The notes: generated by a model not told the origin, from the letters alone. A DNA stretch of 64,000 bases from Buttiauxella agrestis ATCC 33320 (GCA_024169445.1 JALKFA010000001.1:2232001-2296000); one strand, 5' to 3'. Numbered from the stretch's first letter, positions 26,480 through 36,286 are shown. A program made the numbers and translations.

Positions 26480-27382
26480 ATGCTCACATTACCGCAACGC
26501 GAGAAACGCCAGGCCTGGCTACTTCTGGCCCCTATGCTTCTGATGATGTTCTTGCTCACCGCCTGGCCACTGGCTCGCACGTTGTGGCTCAGCTTTACCG
26601 ATGCCGGATTAATTGGCGATGGCAGCGCACCGGGCTGGGTGGGCAGTGATAACTTTCTCTATGCGCTGACTGACCCCGACTTTCGCGAAGCACTGTGGCG
26701 AACGCTCTATTTCACTGCTGTCTCCGTGATTTTCGAAGGCATTCTTGGCGTGCTGACGGCGCTGTTGCTCAACCAGCAGTTTTGGGGGCGTAGCATTCTG
26801 CGCGTGCTGGTTATTTTACCGTGGGCGCTGCCGACTATCGTCAATGCCACGATGTGGCGGCTGAACTTCAATCCGGATTACGGCAGCATCAACGCCTTGC
26901 TAACCCAGCTCGGGCTGATTGATAACTACCGTAGCTGGCTTGGCGACCCGTCATCCGCCATTAACGCGGTGATGTTTGCCGACATCTGGAAGAACTATCC
27001 GCTGGTCACGTTACTGGTACTGGCAGCATTGCAGACTATCCCGGACGACCTCTTTGAAGCAGCACGACTGGACGGCGCATCGGCCTTCCGGCGTTTTCGC
27101 AAAATTACCTTGCCGGCGATTGCCGCACCGTTGGCAGTGGCGCTGATTTTACGCACCATCGACGCCTTTAAAGTGTTCGACATTATCTACGTGATGACCC
27201 GTGGCGGGCCGCTCGACAGCACCAAAACCGTCAGCTTCTTTGTCTACCAGGAATCGTTCAGCTATTTGCGTGCCGGTAGCGGCGCGGCTTACGCGATTCT
27301 GATGACGCTGATTTGTGCGGTGCTGATTCTGATTTATATGCTGATGTTGCTGCGCCAGCGCCGTTCAGGGAGCGTCGAATGA
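26480..27382 (+). CDS. ABC sugar importer permease (MalF/UgpA type)
   Basis: 300-residue inner-membrane permease with six predicted helices. The cytoplasmic EAA loop that docks to the ATPase is visible as EAARLDGASAFRRFRKITLP around residue 195. It ends in a 4-nt ATGA overlap with the second permease, so both are made together. Partner of the binding protein upstream. Confidence 0.9.
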   Translation: MLTLPQREKRQAWLLLAPMLLMMFLLTAWPLARTLWLSFTDAGLIGDGSAPGWVGSDNFLYALTDPDFREALWRTLYFTAVSVIFEGILGVLTALLLNQQFWGRSILRVLVILPWALPTIVNATMWRLNFNPDYGSINALLTQLGLIDNYRSWLGDPSSAINAVMFADIWKNYPLVTLLVLAALQTIPDDLFEAARLDGASAFRRFRKITLPAIAAPLAVALILRTIDAFKVFDIIYVMTRGGPLDSTKTVSFFVYQESFSYLRAGSGAAYAILMTLICAVLILIYMLMLLRQRRSGSVE

Positions 27383-28218
27383 AACAGAAAATCCGCCTTA
27401 TTCTGCGTTATCTGGCCGCGCTGGTGTTAGCTGTGTCGATTCTTGCGCCGTTGTTATGGATGTTCCTGATGAGCGTCAGTTCGGCTGCCGACTTGACCCG
27501 GGTTCCGCTGGAATGGCTGCCACGCCAGTGGGATTTCAGCCGCTATGCCAGCCTGCTGACGTTAGAGGAGGGCAAACCTGGCGCGCTGTTCCTGCATGCG
27601 CTGGGCAACAGTTTGCTGGTGGCTTGCGGTTCGACAGTGATTTCGCTGCTGTTGGCAATCCCAGCGGCGTACAGCTTTTCACGCTATCCGGGGCGCGACA
27701 TCTGGCTGTTTGGCGGGCTGGCGATTTACATGGTGCCACCCGTGGCGTTCGTGCTGCCGCTCTATTTCATCCTCGAAAAGCTGACGCTGCTTAATACACA
27801 CCTTGGGCTGATTCTGGTGTATTGCTCGATGATTATTCCGTTCCTCACCTGGATGCTGAAAAACCAGTTTGATGCGCTGCCGATTGATATTGAGCAAGCC
27901 GCGCGTCTGGACGGTTTGCGTTACTGGCAAGTGTTGCTGCGGATTACGTTACCGCTGGCAAAACCGGCACTCGGCGCCTCGGCAATGTTTGGCTGGCTGC
28001 TGGCGTGGGATGAATTCTTTTACGCGCTGCTGTTTACCAACAATATCAACGCCCAGACGCTGCCGGTCACCATTGCCGGTTTCACCGCCGGGCGTGCTAC
28101 CGACGACGGGTTAATTGCCGCCGTTGGTATTCTTGCGGCTATACCGCCGCTCTTTATTGCGCTTTGGCTGCAAAAAACGCTGGTCAGCGGATTAACTGCC
28201 GGTGGCAGCAAAGGCTGA
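27379..28218 (+). CDS. ABC sugar importer permease (MalG/UgpE type)
   Basis: 279-residue permease starting at the ATG that overlaps the upstream stop; six hydrophobic helices. Its EAA loop reads EQAARLDGLRYWQVLLRITL around residue 175. A longer in-frame start exists inside the upstream gene but is not needed. Forms the second half of the membrane channel. Confidence 0.9.
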   Translation: MKQKIRLILRYLAALVLAVSILAPLLWMFLMSVSSAADLTRVPLEWLPRQWDFSRYASLLTLEEGKPGALFLHALGNSLLVACGSTVISLLLAIPAAYSFSRYPGRDIWLFGGLAIYMVPPVAFVLPLYFILEKLTLLNTHLGLILVYCSMIIPFLTWMLKNQFDALPIDIEQAARLDGLRYWQVLLRITLPLAKPALGASAMFGWLLAWDEFFYALLFTNNINAQTLPVTIAGFTAGRATDDGLIAAVGILAAIPPLFIALWLQKTLVSGLTAGGSKG

Positions 28219-28243
28219 TGATGGACACGGAGAATCCTCACCC

Positions 28244-29197
28244 ATGAAAGCAAAACCTGACACCCGCGCCACGCTGTATGTGGTGGGCAATATCAATGTG
28301 GATTTGATCATGAGCACGCTGCACGAGTGGCCGAAAAAGGGCACCGAAGCGATGCTCGAAAGCAGCTCGCTGCGCCCCGGTGGTTCTGCCGGAAACTGTG
28401 CGCTGGCGTTGGCGGCACTGGAATCGCCCTATCGTTTAGTCGCCAATCAGGGCAACGATCAGTTCACCGGTTGGCTGGCGAGCCTGTTTCCGGAGAGTGC
28501 ACCGCACTGGCCAACCTGTGAGTGCGAAACGTCATTGACCTTTGGCGTCACTCATCCCGACCACGAACGTACCTTTTTCAGTAACCAGGGGCATATTGTC
28601 CGTCTTTCGTTGCAGGATGTTCTGGCGCAAATCCCGGAAGCCGCCCAGCCTGGCGATTGGGTTTTGCTGTGCGGCACCTGGCTTTGTACCGCGCTGTATG
28701 CCGAGTATCCGCAACTGCTGGCCACGCTCAAACAGCGTGGTTATCGTGTCGCCGTCGATAGCGGTTGGCCGCCGCAGGGCTGGAATAATACGTTGCGTGA
28801 GCAAACCGCCAGCTGGCTGCCGTTCTGCGATGCGTTGCTGCTTAATGAAGTTGAAACGTTAGGGCTGGCGGATAAGCCAACGCTTGATGAAGCCGCGCGT
28901 AGCCTGTTGGCTAACATGTCAGAAAATGCCTTTTGCATTGCAAAATGTGGCCCTGATGGCGCGCGTTTATGGGCAGCGAACCTGGCGCTGACTCAGTCAG
29001 CCGAGCCGGTTGCGGTGGTGGACACCATCGGTGCCGGAGACAGTTTTAATGCTGGCTTTTTATCCGCGCTGATTTATGGCCTGCCGCCTGCCACGGCGCT
29101 GCACTGGGGTGTTCGCGTCGCAGGTTGTGCGATTAGCAGTTCCCCGCGCCGTTATCCCGACTGGCAATCGCTTTTTGGCCTTGTGGAGAAAAACTGA
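28244..29197 (+). CDS. PfkB-family carbohydrate kinase
   Basis: 317-residue ribokinase-family enzyme. The N-terminal family signature is YVVGNINVDLIM with the substrate-binding GGSAGNCALALAAL near residue 46, and the C-terminal ATP/anion-hole motif DTIGAGDSFNAGF near residue 262 has the catalytic aspartate. Transfers phosphate from ATP to a hydroxyl group of a sugar or nucleoside. It sits between the permease and ATPase genes of the importer; this placement implies that it phosphorylates the imported substrate. The ATG at 28244 has GGAGA upstream. The 14 codons available further upstream overlap the permease gene end and are not counted. Confidence 0.88.
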   Translation: MKAKPDTRATLYVVGNINVDLIMSTLHEWPKKGTEAMLESSSLRPGGSAGNCALALAALESPYRLVANQGNDQFTGWLASLFPESAPHWPTCECETSLTFGVTHPDHERTFFSNQGHIVRLSLQDVLAQIPEAAQPGDWVLLCGTWLCTALYAEYPQLLATLKQRGYRVAVDSGWPPQGWNNTLREQTASWLPFCDALLLNEVETLGLADKPTLDEAARSLLANMSENAFCIAKCGPDGARLWAANLALTQSAEPVAVVDTIGAGDSFNAGFLSALIYGLPPATALHWGVRVAGCAISSSPRRYPDWQSLFGLVEKN

Positions 29198-30301
29198 ATG
29201 GCTCAGGTTGAACTGGTAAAAGTCGCGAAGAATTACGGCAAAGTGCAGGTGCTAAAACCGCTGAACCTGACTATCCCGGATGGCAGTTTTACCGTGCTGG
29301 TCGGCCCGTCGGGGTGTGGAAAATCCACTTTACTGCGCCTGCTGGCAGGGCTGGAGTCGTTATCTGACGGTGACATTCTGCTCGATAAGCAGCAAATCAA
29401 TAATTTTGACCCGGCCGACCGCGATATTGCGATGGTGTTCCAAAGTTATGCGCTCTATCCACACCTGACCGTGGCTGAAAATATGGCCTTCCATATGCAG
29501 GTGAAGAAAGTGCCAAAGGCCGAGCAACAGGCGAAGGTGCAGCAGGCAGCGAAAGTGCTGGGCATTGATCATCTGCTCAAACGGTTGCCGAAAGATTTGT
29601 CCGGCGGCCAACGCCAGCGTGTGGCGATGGGCAGGGCGCTGGTGCGTAACCCGAAAGTGTTTCTGTTCGACGAGCCGCTGTCCAACCTTGATGCGCAGTT
29701 GCGCATGGAATTGCGTGCTGAAATTAAATCGCTGCATCAGCAGTTTCGTACCACCACGGTGTATGTGACACACGATCAGATTGAGGCAATGACGCTGGCG
29801 GATAACATCGTGGTGATGAAAGACGGTTTGATCGTTCAGCAGGGCGACCCGTTGTCGATTTACGACAAGCCGGTGAACACCTTTGTGGCGCGGTTTATTG
29901 GCTCGCCACCGATGAACCTGTTGAGCGGCGTGTTCCAGAATATCGGCGGTAAAGCGGGCGTGAGCTGCAATCAGCTGTGGTTTGGACTGCCGGAAAAATG
30001 GGCGCGCCAGGCCATGGATTGTGCGGGCAAGCCGGTGACGCTTGGCTTGCGCCCGCATGATCTGAAACCCGTCGCGCACAGTGAGCAACCCGCCGCCACG
30101 CTGCGCTTGCTGGAAGTGACCGGAGAGAGCAGTTTGCTGCACATTGACTGGAGTGGTTTCCCGCTACATGTGCAGTTCGCCGGACGCGCGCGCGCCAGTA
30201 CCGAACAACCTTTGTATCTGGAAGCCAACAGCGAAGCGATTCATTTGTTCGATGCCCAGACCGGTGAGCGGCTCGCGGAAGAAACTGATTTTGTCGGATG
30301 A
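29198..30301 (+). CDS. ABC sugar importer ATPase (UgpC/MalK type)
   Basis: 367-residue ATP-binding subunit. Walker A GPSGCGKST near residue 37, Q-loop FQSYALYPH, signature LSGGQRQRV near residue 134 and Walker B VFLFDEPLSNLD near residue 153 are all intact, followed by a TOBE/MalK-type regulatory C-terminus. Directly adjoins the kinase stop. Its own stop codon lies inside the first copy of a tandem REP array, so the last codons (FVG-stop) are supplied by the repeat. Confidence 0.9.
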   Translation: MAQVELVKVAKNYGKVQVLKPLNLTIPDGSFTVLVGPSGCGKSTLLRLLAGLESLSDGDILLDKQQINNFDPADRDIAMVFQSYALYPHLTVAENMAFHMQVKKVPKAEQQAKVQQAAKVLGIDHLLKRLPKDLSGGQRQRVAMGRALVRNPKVFLFDEPLSNLDAQLRMELRAEIKSLHQQFRTTTVYVTHDQIEAMTLADNIVVMKDGLIVQQGDPLSIYDKPVNTFVARFIGSPPMNLLSGVFQNIGGKAGVSCNQLWFGLPEKWARQAMDCAGKPVTLGLRPHDLKPVAHSEQPAATLRLLEVTGESSLLHIDWSGFPLHVQFAGRARASTEQPLYLEANSEAIHLFDAQTGERLAEETDFVG

Positions 30302-30435
30302 CGCTGGCGCTTATCCGACCTACGGGCTTGGTGATGTTGTGTCGGATGACGCTGGCGCTTATTCGACCTACGGGCTTGGTGATGTTGTGTCGGATGACGC
30401 TGGCGCTTATTCGACCTACGGGGCTGGTGATGTTG
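30292..30435. repeat. Three tandem 48-bp REP units
   Basis: Three direct copies with a period of exactly 48 bp begin at 30292, 30340 and 30388. Each holds a REP hairpin (GTCGGATGACGCTGGCGC...) and a constant linker ending GGTGATGTTG. Copies 2 and 3 share TTCGACC where copy 1 has TCCGACC. The array overlaps the end of the ATPase gene. Confidence 0.88.
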
Positions 30436-30613
30436 TGTCATCCACCAAATTGTCATAGTTGTTAATATTGTGTTTCAGTTTGTTTTAAGGATCAAAAACT
30501 GCCTTATTGAAATAAATCCAGAAGGACATAACGTGTAAAGGGTGATGACCCCTATCAAAGTTAGGGGGTGGAATTGTGCTATCATCGCGCCTTTTCCTTT
30601 TGGGCTCTTTTTT

Positions 30614-32143
30614 ATGCAGCAACCTGTTGTTCGCGTGGGGCAGTGGCTGGTTACACCTTCTGATAACCAAATCAGCCGGAAGGGACGCCAGCTTACGCTA
30701 GAACCGCGTCTTATTGATCTCCTGGTTTTCTTTGCCCGCCACCCTGATGAAGTGCTCAGCAGGGACGAGCTTATCGATAACGTCTGGACGCGTAACGTGG
30801 TCACCAGCCACGTCGTCACGCAGAGTATTTCTGAGCTTCGTAAATCGCTGAAAGATGGCGAGGACGGCAGCCTGGAATACATTGCGACGGTGCCAAAACG
30901 CGGCTATAAGCTAACGGTACCGGTAGTCTGGTGTACCGAAGAGGGTGAAGCGCCAGCGCCTGTGATTACACCCGCGGCGTCTGCGTCAGCAGTGGATCTT
31001 CCTGCCCCAAAGTCCGCAGCAGCAATAACGCAAGATCAACCGCCTCGCGTGAAACCGGTGAAGCCGAAACGTATCGCCACCATCTGGGTCTGGCTGCTGT
31101 TTTTACTGGCGTTAGGCACTTGTGTGGCGCTGGTTGCACTATCGACGATGGACTCGCAACCGCCGCGTACCAAAGCGCGTTTGCTTTTGAATCCGCGCGA
31201 TATTGATATCCATCTGCTCAAAGGTAATTCATGTGTTAACCGGGCCTCACAAGATGCCTATGCGGTAGGACTGGGCAGCCTGATGACCACTTCGCTGAAC
31301 ACCTTCTCCACTTTTATGGTGCATGATAAAACCAACTACAACGCCAATGAGCCAAGTAGTTCAGGTAAAACGCTGACCATTGAGTTCGTTAATCAGCGGC
31401 ACTATCGTGCGCAGCAGTGCTTTATGTCTGTGCAATTGGTGGATAATGCTGACGGTTCAACGATGATGGATAAGCGTTATTTCATCACCAGCGACAATCA
31501 GTTATCGATTCAGAGCGACTTGTTGAGCAGCTTATCGGAAGCATTGAAGCAGCCGTGGCCGGACCGCATGTTGACGATGCTCAAACTTTACCAACCGTCG
31601 CATGGCTCGGCGTTAATACACTTCTACCAGGCGCATCAGTTATTAATGAATGGCGATGTCGATTCATTAGATAAAGCCAGTGCGCTACTGGACGATGTGC
31701 TGGCAGATTCTCCTGACTTTTCTTACGCCTTTGCAGAAAAAATGCTGGTGGATGTATTACGTCATTCGCAACAAACGCTGGATAAAGAACAACTCAAAAC
31801 GCTTTATACAGAGGTCGCCAAATTAGGCGAGATGCCCGGCGCTAAAGAACTGGCGGTTTACTATCAAATCAAAACCGTCTATCTGCTAGGTCAGGGAAAA
31901 ATAGATGAAGCCTATGCGGCTATTAATAGCGGTATCGACCTGGAAATGTCATGGATGAATTATGTGCTGCTTGGCAAAGTCTACGAAATGAAAGGAAAGA
32001 ACCGTGAAGCTGCGGATGCTTATCTGACCGCTTTCAATTTACGTCCAGGTGATAATACATTTTACTGGATTCAAAATGCGGTATTCCAGACCTCAGTGAC
32101 CAGTGTTGTTCCTTATTTAGACAACTTCCTCGCTTCAGAATAA
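30614..32143 (+). CDS. cadC: Membrane-bound acid/lysine sensor-activator CadC
   Basis: 509-residue ToxR-like one-component regulator that activates cadBA at low pH with external lysine. OmpR-type winged helix domain at residues 1-105 (QLTLEPRLIDLLVFFA), linker with proline/alanine-rich sequence, one transmembrane helix near residues 155-177 (IWVWLLFLLALGTCVALVAL) and a periplasmic sensor domain with two cysteines (SCVNR and QQCFMS) matching the pair whose disulfide tunes the E. coli sensor. The C-terminal YVLLGKVYEMKGKNREAADA is highly conserved. The start at 30614 (MQQPVVRVGQWL) corresponds to E. coli CadC; the 24 upstream codons are not homologous. Placement before cadBA is conserved. Confidence 0.95.
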   Translation: MQQPVVRVGQWLVTPSDNQISRKGRQLTLEPRLIDLLVFFARHPDEVLSRDELIDNVWTRNVVTSHVVTQSISELRKSLKDGEDGSLEYIATVPKRGYKLTVPVVWCTEEGEAPAPVITPAASASAVDLPAPKSAAAITQDQPPRVKPVKPKRIATIWVWLLFLLALGTCVALVALSTMDSQPPRTKARLLLNPRDIDIHLLKGNSCVNRASQDAYAVGLGSLMTTSLNTFSTFMVHDKTNYNANEPSSSGKTLTIEFVNQRHYRAQQCFMSVQLVDNADGSTMMDKRYFITSDNQLSIQSDLLSSLSEALKQPWPDRMLTMLKLYQPSHGSALIHFYQAHQLLMNGDVDSLDKASALLDDVLADSPDFSYAFAEKMLVDVLRHSQQTLDKEQLKTLYTEVAKLGEMPGAKELAVYYQIKTVYLLGQGKIDEAYAAINSGIDLEMSWMNYVLLGKVYEMKGKNREAADAYLTAFNLRPGDNTFYWIQNAVFQTSVTSVVPYLDNFLASE

Positions 32144-32148
32144 GTAAA

Positions 32149-32184
32149 CCCTCATCATGCTCATGGTTTTGAGTATGATGAGGT
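32149..32184. terminator. Hairpin after cadC
   Basis: Arms CCTCATCAT-G-CTCA and TGAG-T-ATGATGAGG around a six-base loop, just behind the cadC stop. Likely cadC terminator, although the U-tract is weak. Confidence 0.6.
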
Positions 32185-32185
32185 T

Positions 32186-32507
32186 AAACTTATGTTTCTC
32201 ACCAGCACTCTGAATGTTACCTATATTTGGCATTTTAACACCTTCATACAACACAATTATAACACTGTAAGGTGTGTGTAAGTTGCTGTAAATAAACCAT
32301 GTTTATCTTTTTTTGATATCAACATGTCATCCTTATATGTTAATTAAAAAAGGTCAAGATGTCATTTGTCTGATGTTTGCTGTTATTTCACTTTATCTTT
32401 AGGACTTATCTTTTATGAATCTTTAATCTTGTTGGCAGTAGGTCGGGTCAATACCAGTTTCAATATCATGACCTGTACCGCCCAAATAAACTTAGGAGAT
32501 AAGCAAC
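32186..32507 (+). promoter_or_regulatory. cadBA promoter region (Pcad)
   Basis: A 320-bp AT-rich gap between cadC and cadB with no gene. By analogy with E. coli it should hold the two CadC sites and H-NS-sensitive DNA. AT-rich stretches such as the one around 32250-32350 fit, but I cannot place the CadC sites or the -10/-35 elements with confidence. Confidence 0.55.
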
Positions 32508-33845
32508 ATGGGTTCTGCCAAGAAAATAGGGCTATTTGCATGTACCGGCGTTGTCGCTGGTAATATGATGGGGAGCGGTATTGCATTATTACCTGCCAAC
32601 CTCGCTGGCATCGGTGGTATTGCTATTTGGGGTTGGGTTATTTCTATTATTGGTGCAATGTCTCTGGCTTATGTTTATGCCCGACTGGCAACCAAGAATC
32701 CACAGCAAGGTGGCCCAATTGCTTATGCCGGGGAAATATCTCCAGCATTCGGTTTCCAGACTGGTGTACTTTATTATCATGCAAACTGGATTGGTAATCT
32801 GGCAATCGGTATTACCGCTGTTTCTTATCTCTCTACATTCTTCCCAATTCTGAATGACCCCATTCCGGCTGGCATCGCCTGTATTGCTATCGTCTGGATA
32901 TTTACCTTCGTGAATATGCTCGGTGGTACCTGGGTGAGCCGTTTGACCACTATTGGTCTGGTGCTGGTATTAATTCCGGTGCTGATTACTGCGATTGTCG
33001 GTTGGCATTGGTTTGACGCGGCAACCTATCAGGCGAACTGGAACACTTCCAACACCACTGATAGCCACGCGGTCATCAAAAGTATCCTGCTCTGCCTGTG
33101 GGCCTTCGTGGGTGTTGAATCCGCTGCGGTCAGTACCGGTATGGTGAAAAATCCTAAGCGTACTGTTCCACTGGCAACCATGCTGGGAACAGCGATGGCG
33201 GGTGTGGTTTATATCGCAGCCACTCAGGTTATCGCCGGTATGTATCCTGCGGCTCAGATGGCGGCATCCGGTGCTCCGTTCGCTATCAGTGCTTCAACGA
33301 TTATGGGCAGCTGGGCGGCTCCAATGGTTTCCGCATTCACCGCCTTTGCGTGTCTGACTTCTCTCGGTTCCTGGATGATGCTGGTGGGTCAAGCCGGTGT
33401 TCGTGCAGCAAGTGACGGTAACTTCCCGAAAATTTACGGTGAAGTGGATAACAACGGTATTCCTAAGAAAGGTCTGTTGCTGGCTGCCGTGAAAATGACT
33501 GCGCTGATGGTGCTGATCACCTTGATGAACTCCAGCGGTGGTAAAGCTTCTGACCTGTTTGGCGAGCTGACTGGTATCGCGGTACTGCTGACCATGCTGC
33601 CTTACTTCTACTCCTGCGTTGACCTGATTCGTTTCGAAGGCTTCAACATTCGCAACTTCGTGAGCCTGATTTGCTCGGTACTGGGTTGTGCGTTCTGCTT
33701 CATCGCGCTGATGGGGGCAAGCTCCTTCGAACTGGCCGGCACCTTTATCGTCAGCCTGATCATCCTGATGTTCTACGGCCGCAAAATGCACCAGCGTCAA
33801 CATGCTAACGACGCAACCGACAGCTCTACCGCTGACGCGCTTTAA
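32508..33845 (+). CDS. cadB: Lysine/cadaverine antiporter CadB
   Basis: 445-residue APC-superfamily antiporter with 12 predicted helices. It exports cadaverine in exchange for lysine in the inner membrane. The sequence follows E. coli CadB throughout (KKIGLFACTGVVAGNMMGSG at the N-terminus, LWAFVGVESAAVSTGMVKNP mid-protein). It is 81 bp upstream of cadA in the same operon, with an intercistronic hairpin. Confidence 0.97.
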   Translation: MGSAKKIGLFACTGVVAGNMMGSGIALLPANLAGIGGIAIWGWVISIIGAMSLAYVYARLATKNPQQGGPIAYAGEISPAFGFQTGVLYYHANWIGNLAIGITAVSYLSTFFPILNDPIPAGIACIAIVWIFTFVNMLGGTWVSRLTTIGLVLVLIPVLITAIVGWHWFDAATYQANWNTSNTTDSHAVIKSILLCLWAFVGVESAAVSTGMVKNPKRTVPLATMLGTAMAGVVYIAATQVIAGMYPAAQMAASGAPFAISASTIMGSWAAPMVSAFTAFACLTSLGSWMMLVGQAGVRAASDGNFPKIYGEVDNNGIPKKGLLLAAVKMTALMVLITLMNSSGGKASDLFGELTGIAVLLTMLPYFYSCVDLIRFEGFNIRNFVSLICSVLGCAFCFIALMGASSFELAGTFIVSLIILMFYGRKMHQRQHANDATDSSTADAL

Positions 33846-33863
33846 TCGCTAACCCCTTTTCCT

Positions 33864-33906
33864 GGAGCACCTTCCTGACCTGTCACTTCGTGATGGGAGG
33901 GGCTCC
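33864..33906 (+). other. Intercistronic hairpin between cadB and cadA
   Basis: Imperfect stem with GGAGC at 33864 and GCTCC at 33902 as outer arms and an inner TCAC-TTC-GTGA. It lies just before the cadA ribosome-binding site (CTGGAG). May set the cadB:cadA ratio by mRNA processing. Confidence 0.45.
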
Positions 33907-33926
33907 CCATACCTGGAGATTCTACT

Positions 33927-36074
33927 ATGAACGTTATCGCAATCATGAATCACATGGGCGTCTACTTTAAAGAAGAGCCTATCCGTGAACTGCATCGCGC
34001 CCTTGAACGCCTGGACTTCCGTATTGTCTATCCGAATGACCGCGAAGACTTATTGAAGCTTATCGAAAATAACGCCCGCCTGTGCGGTGTGATTTTCGAC
34101 TGGGATAAATACAATCTCGAGCTGTGCGAAGAAATCAGCAAATGCAATGAATACATGCCGTTATACGCATTTGCGAACACCTACTCTACGCTGGACGTTA
34201 GCCTGAACGATCTGCGTTTGCAGGTTCGCTTCTTCGAATACGCGCTGGGTGCTGCTGAAGATATCGCGAATAAAATCAAACAGAACACCGATGAATACAT
34301 CGACACCATTCTGCCGCCACTGACCAAAGCACTGTTCAAATATGTTCGTGAAGGTAAATACACTTTCTGTACTCCAGGCCATATGGGCGGCACCGCTTTC
34401 CAGAAAAGCCCGGTAGGCAGCATCTTCTATGATTTCTTTGGTTCCAATACCATGAAATCAGATATCTCAATTTCAGTTTCTGAACTGGGTTCTTTGCTGG
34501 ATCACAGCGGCCCGCACAAAGAAGCAGAAGAGTATATCGCTCGTGTGTTTAACGCTGAACGCAGCTACATGGTGACTAACGGGACTTCAACGGCTAACAA
34601 AATTGTTGGCATGTATTCGGCACCTGCCGGTAGCACCGTGCTGATTGACCGTAACTGCCACAAATCGCTGACCCATCTGATGATGATGAGCGATATTACG
34701 CCGATTTATTTCCGTCCGACTCGTAATGCTTACGGCATTTTGGGTGGTATTCCGCAGAGTGAATTCCAGCGCGCCACTATCGCCAAACGTGTGAAAGAGA
34801 CCCCGAACGCGAGCTGGCCGGTGCACGCGGTTATCACTAACTCCACCTATGATGGCCTGCTGTACAACACTGATTTCATCAAGAAAACCCTCGATGTTAA
34901 GTCAATCCACTTTGACTCAGCATGGGTGCCATACACCAACTTCTCACCAATTTATGCTGGCAAATGCGGTATGAGCGGTGGCCGTGTGGAAGGGAAAGTG
35001 ATTTATGAAACTCAGTCCACGCACAAACTGCTGGCGGCGTTCTCTCAGGCTTCAATGATTCACGTGAAAGGTGATGTCAACGAAGAGACCTTCAACGAAA
35101 CCTACATGATGCACACCACCACTTCTCCGCATTATGGTGTGGTTGCGTCGACAGAAACCGCTGCGGCGATGATGAAAGGCAACTCTGGTAAGCGTCTGAT
35201 TGATGGCTCAATTGAGCGTTCTATCAAGTTCCGTAAAGAGATCAAACGCCTGAAAGGTGAGTCTGAAGGCTGGTTCTTCGACGTCTGGCAGCCAGAACAT
35301 ATTGATGGTGCGGAATGCTGGCCGCTGCGCTCTGACAGCGCATGGCACGGTTTCAAAAACATCGACAACGAACACATGTATCTTGACCCGATCAAAGTCA
35401 CCATGTTGACGCCGGGGATGAAGAAAGATGGCACCATGGATGAGTTCGGTATTCCGGCCAGCATCGTAGCGAAATATCTCGATGAGCACGGCATCATTGT
35501 TGAGAAAACCGGCCCGTACAATCTGCTGTTCCTGTTCAGCATCGGTATCGACAAGACCAAAGCTCTGAGCCTGCTGCGTGCGCTGACCGACTTCAAACGT
35601 GAGTTCGACCTGAACCTGCGCGTGAAAAACATGCTGCCGTCTCTGTACCGTGAAGATCCTGAATTCTATGAAAACATGCGTGTTCAGGATCTGGCGCAAA
35701 ATATTCACAAACTGGTCGCGCATCACAACTTGCCGGACCTGATGTTCCGTGCATTCGAAGTGCTGCCAGCCATGATGATGACTCCGTACGTGGCATTCCA
35801 GAAAGAGCTGCACGGTCAAACCGAAGAAGTGTATCTCGAAGAGATGGTGGGCCGCGTCAACGCCAACATGATCCTTCCGTATCCTCCTGGTGTTCCGCTG
35901 GTTATGCCTGGTGAGATGATCACTGAAGAGAGCCGTCCGGTACTGGAATTCTTGCAGATGCTGTGTGAAATCGGCGCTCACTATCCGGGCTTCGAAACCG
36001 ACATCCATGGCGCATATCGCCAGGCGGACGGTCGTTACACCGTGAAAGTGCTGAAAGAAGAAAACAACAAGTAA
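33927..36074 (+). CDS. cadA: Inducible lysine decarboxylase CadA
   Basis: 715-residue PLP-dependent fold-type I decarboxylase that turns lysine into cadaverine and consumes a proton. Same length as E. coli CadA. N-terminal response-regulator-like wing domain (residues 1-129), PLP core with YETQSTHKLLAAFSQ carrying the Schiff-base lysine (K367 in E. coli numbering) and HFDSAWVPYTNFSP with the cofactor aspartate, then the C-terminal domain. Acts in the cytoplasm, in E. coli as a decamer. A clear terminator follows. No lesions seen. Confidence 0.97.
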   Translation: MNVIAIMNHMGVYFKEEPIRELHRALERLDFRIVYPNDREDLLKLIENNARLCGVIFDWDKYNLELCEEISKCNEYMPLYAFANTYSTLDVSLNDLRLQVRFFEYALGAAEDIANKIKQNTDEYIDTILPPLTKALFKYVREGKYTFCTPGHMGGTAFQKSPVGSIFYDFFGSNTMKSDISISVSELGSLLDHSGPHKEAEEYIARVFNAERSYMVTNGTSTANKIVGMYSAPAGSTVLIDRNCHKSLTHLMMMSDITPIYFRPTRNAYGILGGIPQSEFQRATIAKRVKETPNASWPVHAVITNSTYDGLLYNTDFIKKTLDVKSIHFDSAWVPYTNFSPIYAGKCGMSGGRVEGKVIYETQSTHKLLAAFSQASMIHVKGDVNEETFNETYMMHTTTSPHYGVVASTETAAAMMKGNSGKRLIDGSIERSIKFRKEIKRLKGESEGWFFDVWQPEHIDGAECWPLRSDSAWHGFKNIDNEHMYLDPIKVTMLTPGMKKDGTMDEFGIPASIVAKYLDEHGIIVEKTGPYNLLFLFSIGIDKTKALSLLRALTDFKREFDLNLRVKNMLPSLYREDPEFYENMRVQDLAQNIHKLVAHHNLPDLMFRAFEVLPAMMMTPYVAFQKELHGQTEEVYLEEMVGRVNANMILPYPPGVPLVMPGEMITEESRPVLEFLQMLCEIGAHYPGFETDIHGAYRQADGRYTVKVLKEENNK

Positions 36075-36086
36075 TTGAAGTTCCAG

Positions 36087-36108
36087 GGGAAGTGGCTTGC
36101 CACTTCCC
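36087..36108 (+). terminator. cadBA terminator
   Basis: Perfect 9-bp stem GGGAAGTGG / CCACTTCCC with a 4-base loop, 12 bp after the cadA stop and followed by TTTA. Confidence 0.8.
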
Positions 36109-36143
36109 TTTAGATTGCGGACAAAGGTCACTAAACAGGTGTT

Positions 36144-36233
36144 GTAGGGTGGATAAGCGATAGCGCCATCCACCATTTTCGCCTGTTGTTACAGATAAAA
36201 GTGTCGGATGACGCTGCGCTTATCCGACCTACG
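36144..36233. repeat. Two REP palindromes between cadA and dtpC
   Basis: REP copies at 36144-36174 and 36203-36233 in opposite orientation. They separate the cad operon from dtpC, whose promoter should lie in the remaining 50 bp or within the repeats. Confidence 0.8.
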
Positions 36234-36286
36234 CATAAAGGTTTGCTATCAACCATTTCCCTCTTTACCTGCACCAGGGAGACTTC

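Noticed and set aside
30292-30435. Possible CRISPR array (three direct repeats)
   Set aside because: The units are contiguous 48-bp REP copies without variable spacers, and no cas genes are nearby.
30144-30458. Open frame with repeated DDAGAYSTYGLGDVV units
   Set aside because: The repeat units are the translated 48-bp REP array, not a repeat protein; it overlaps the ABC ATPase gene.
35208-36176. Minus-strand frame of 322 codons opposite cadA
   Set aside because: Shadow of a highly conserved gene; its sequence shows no domain.
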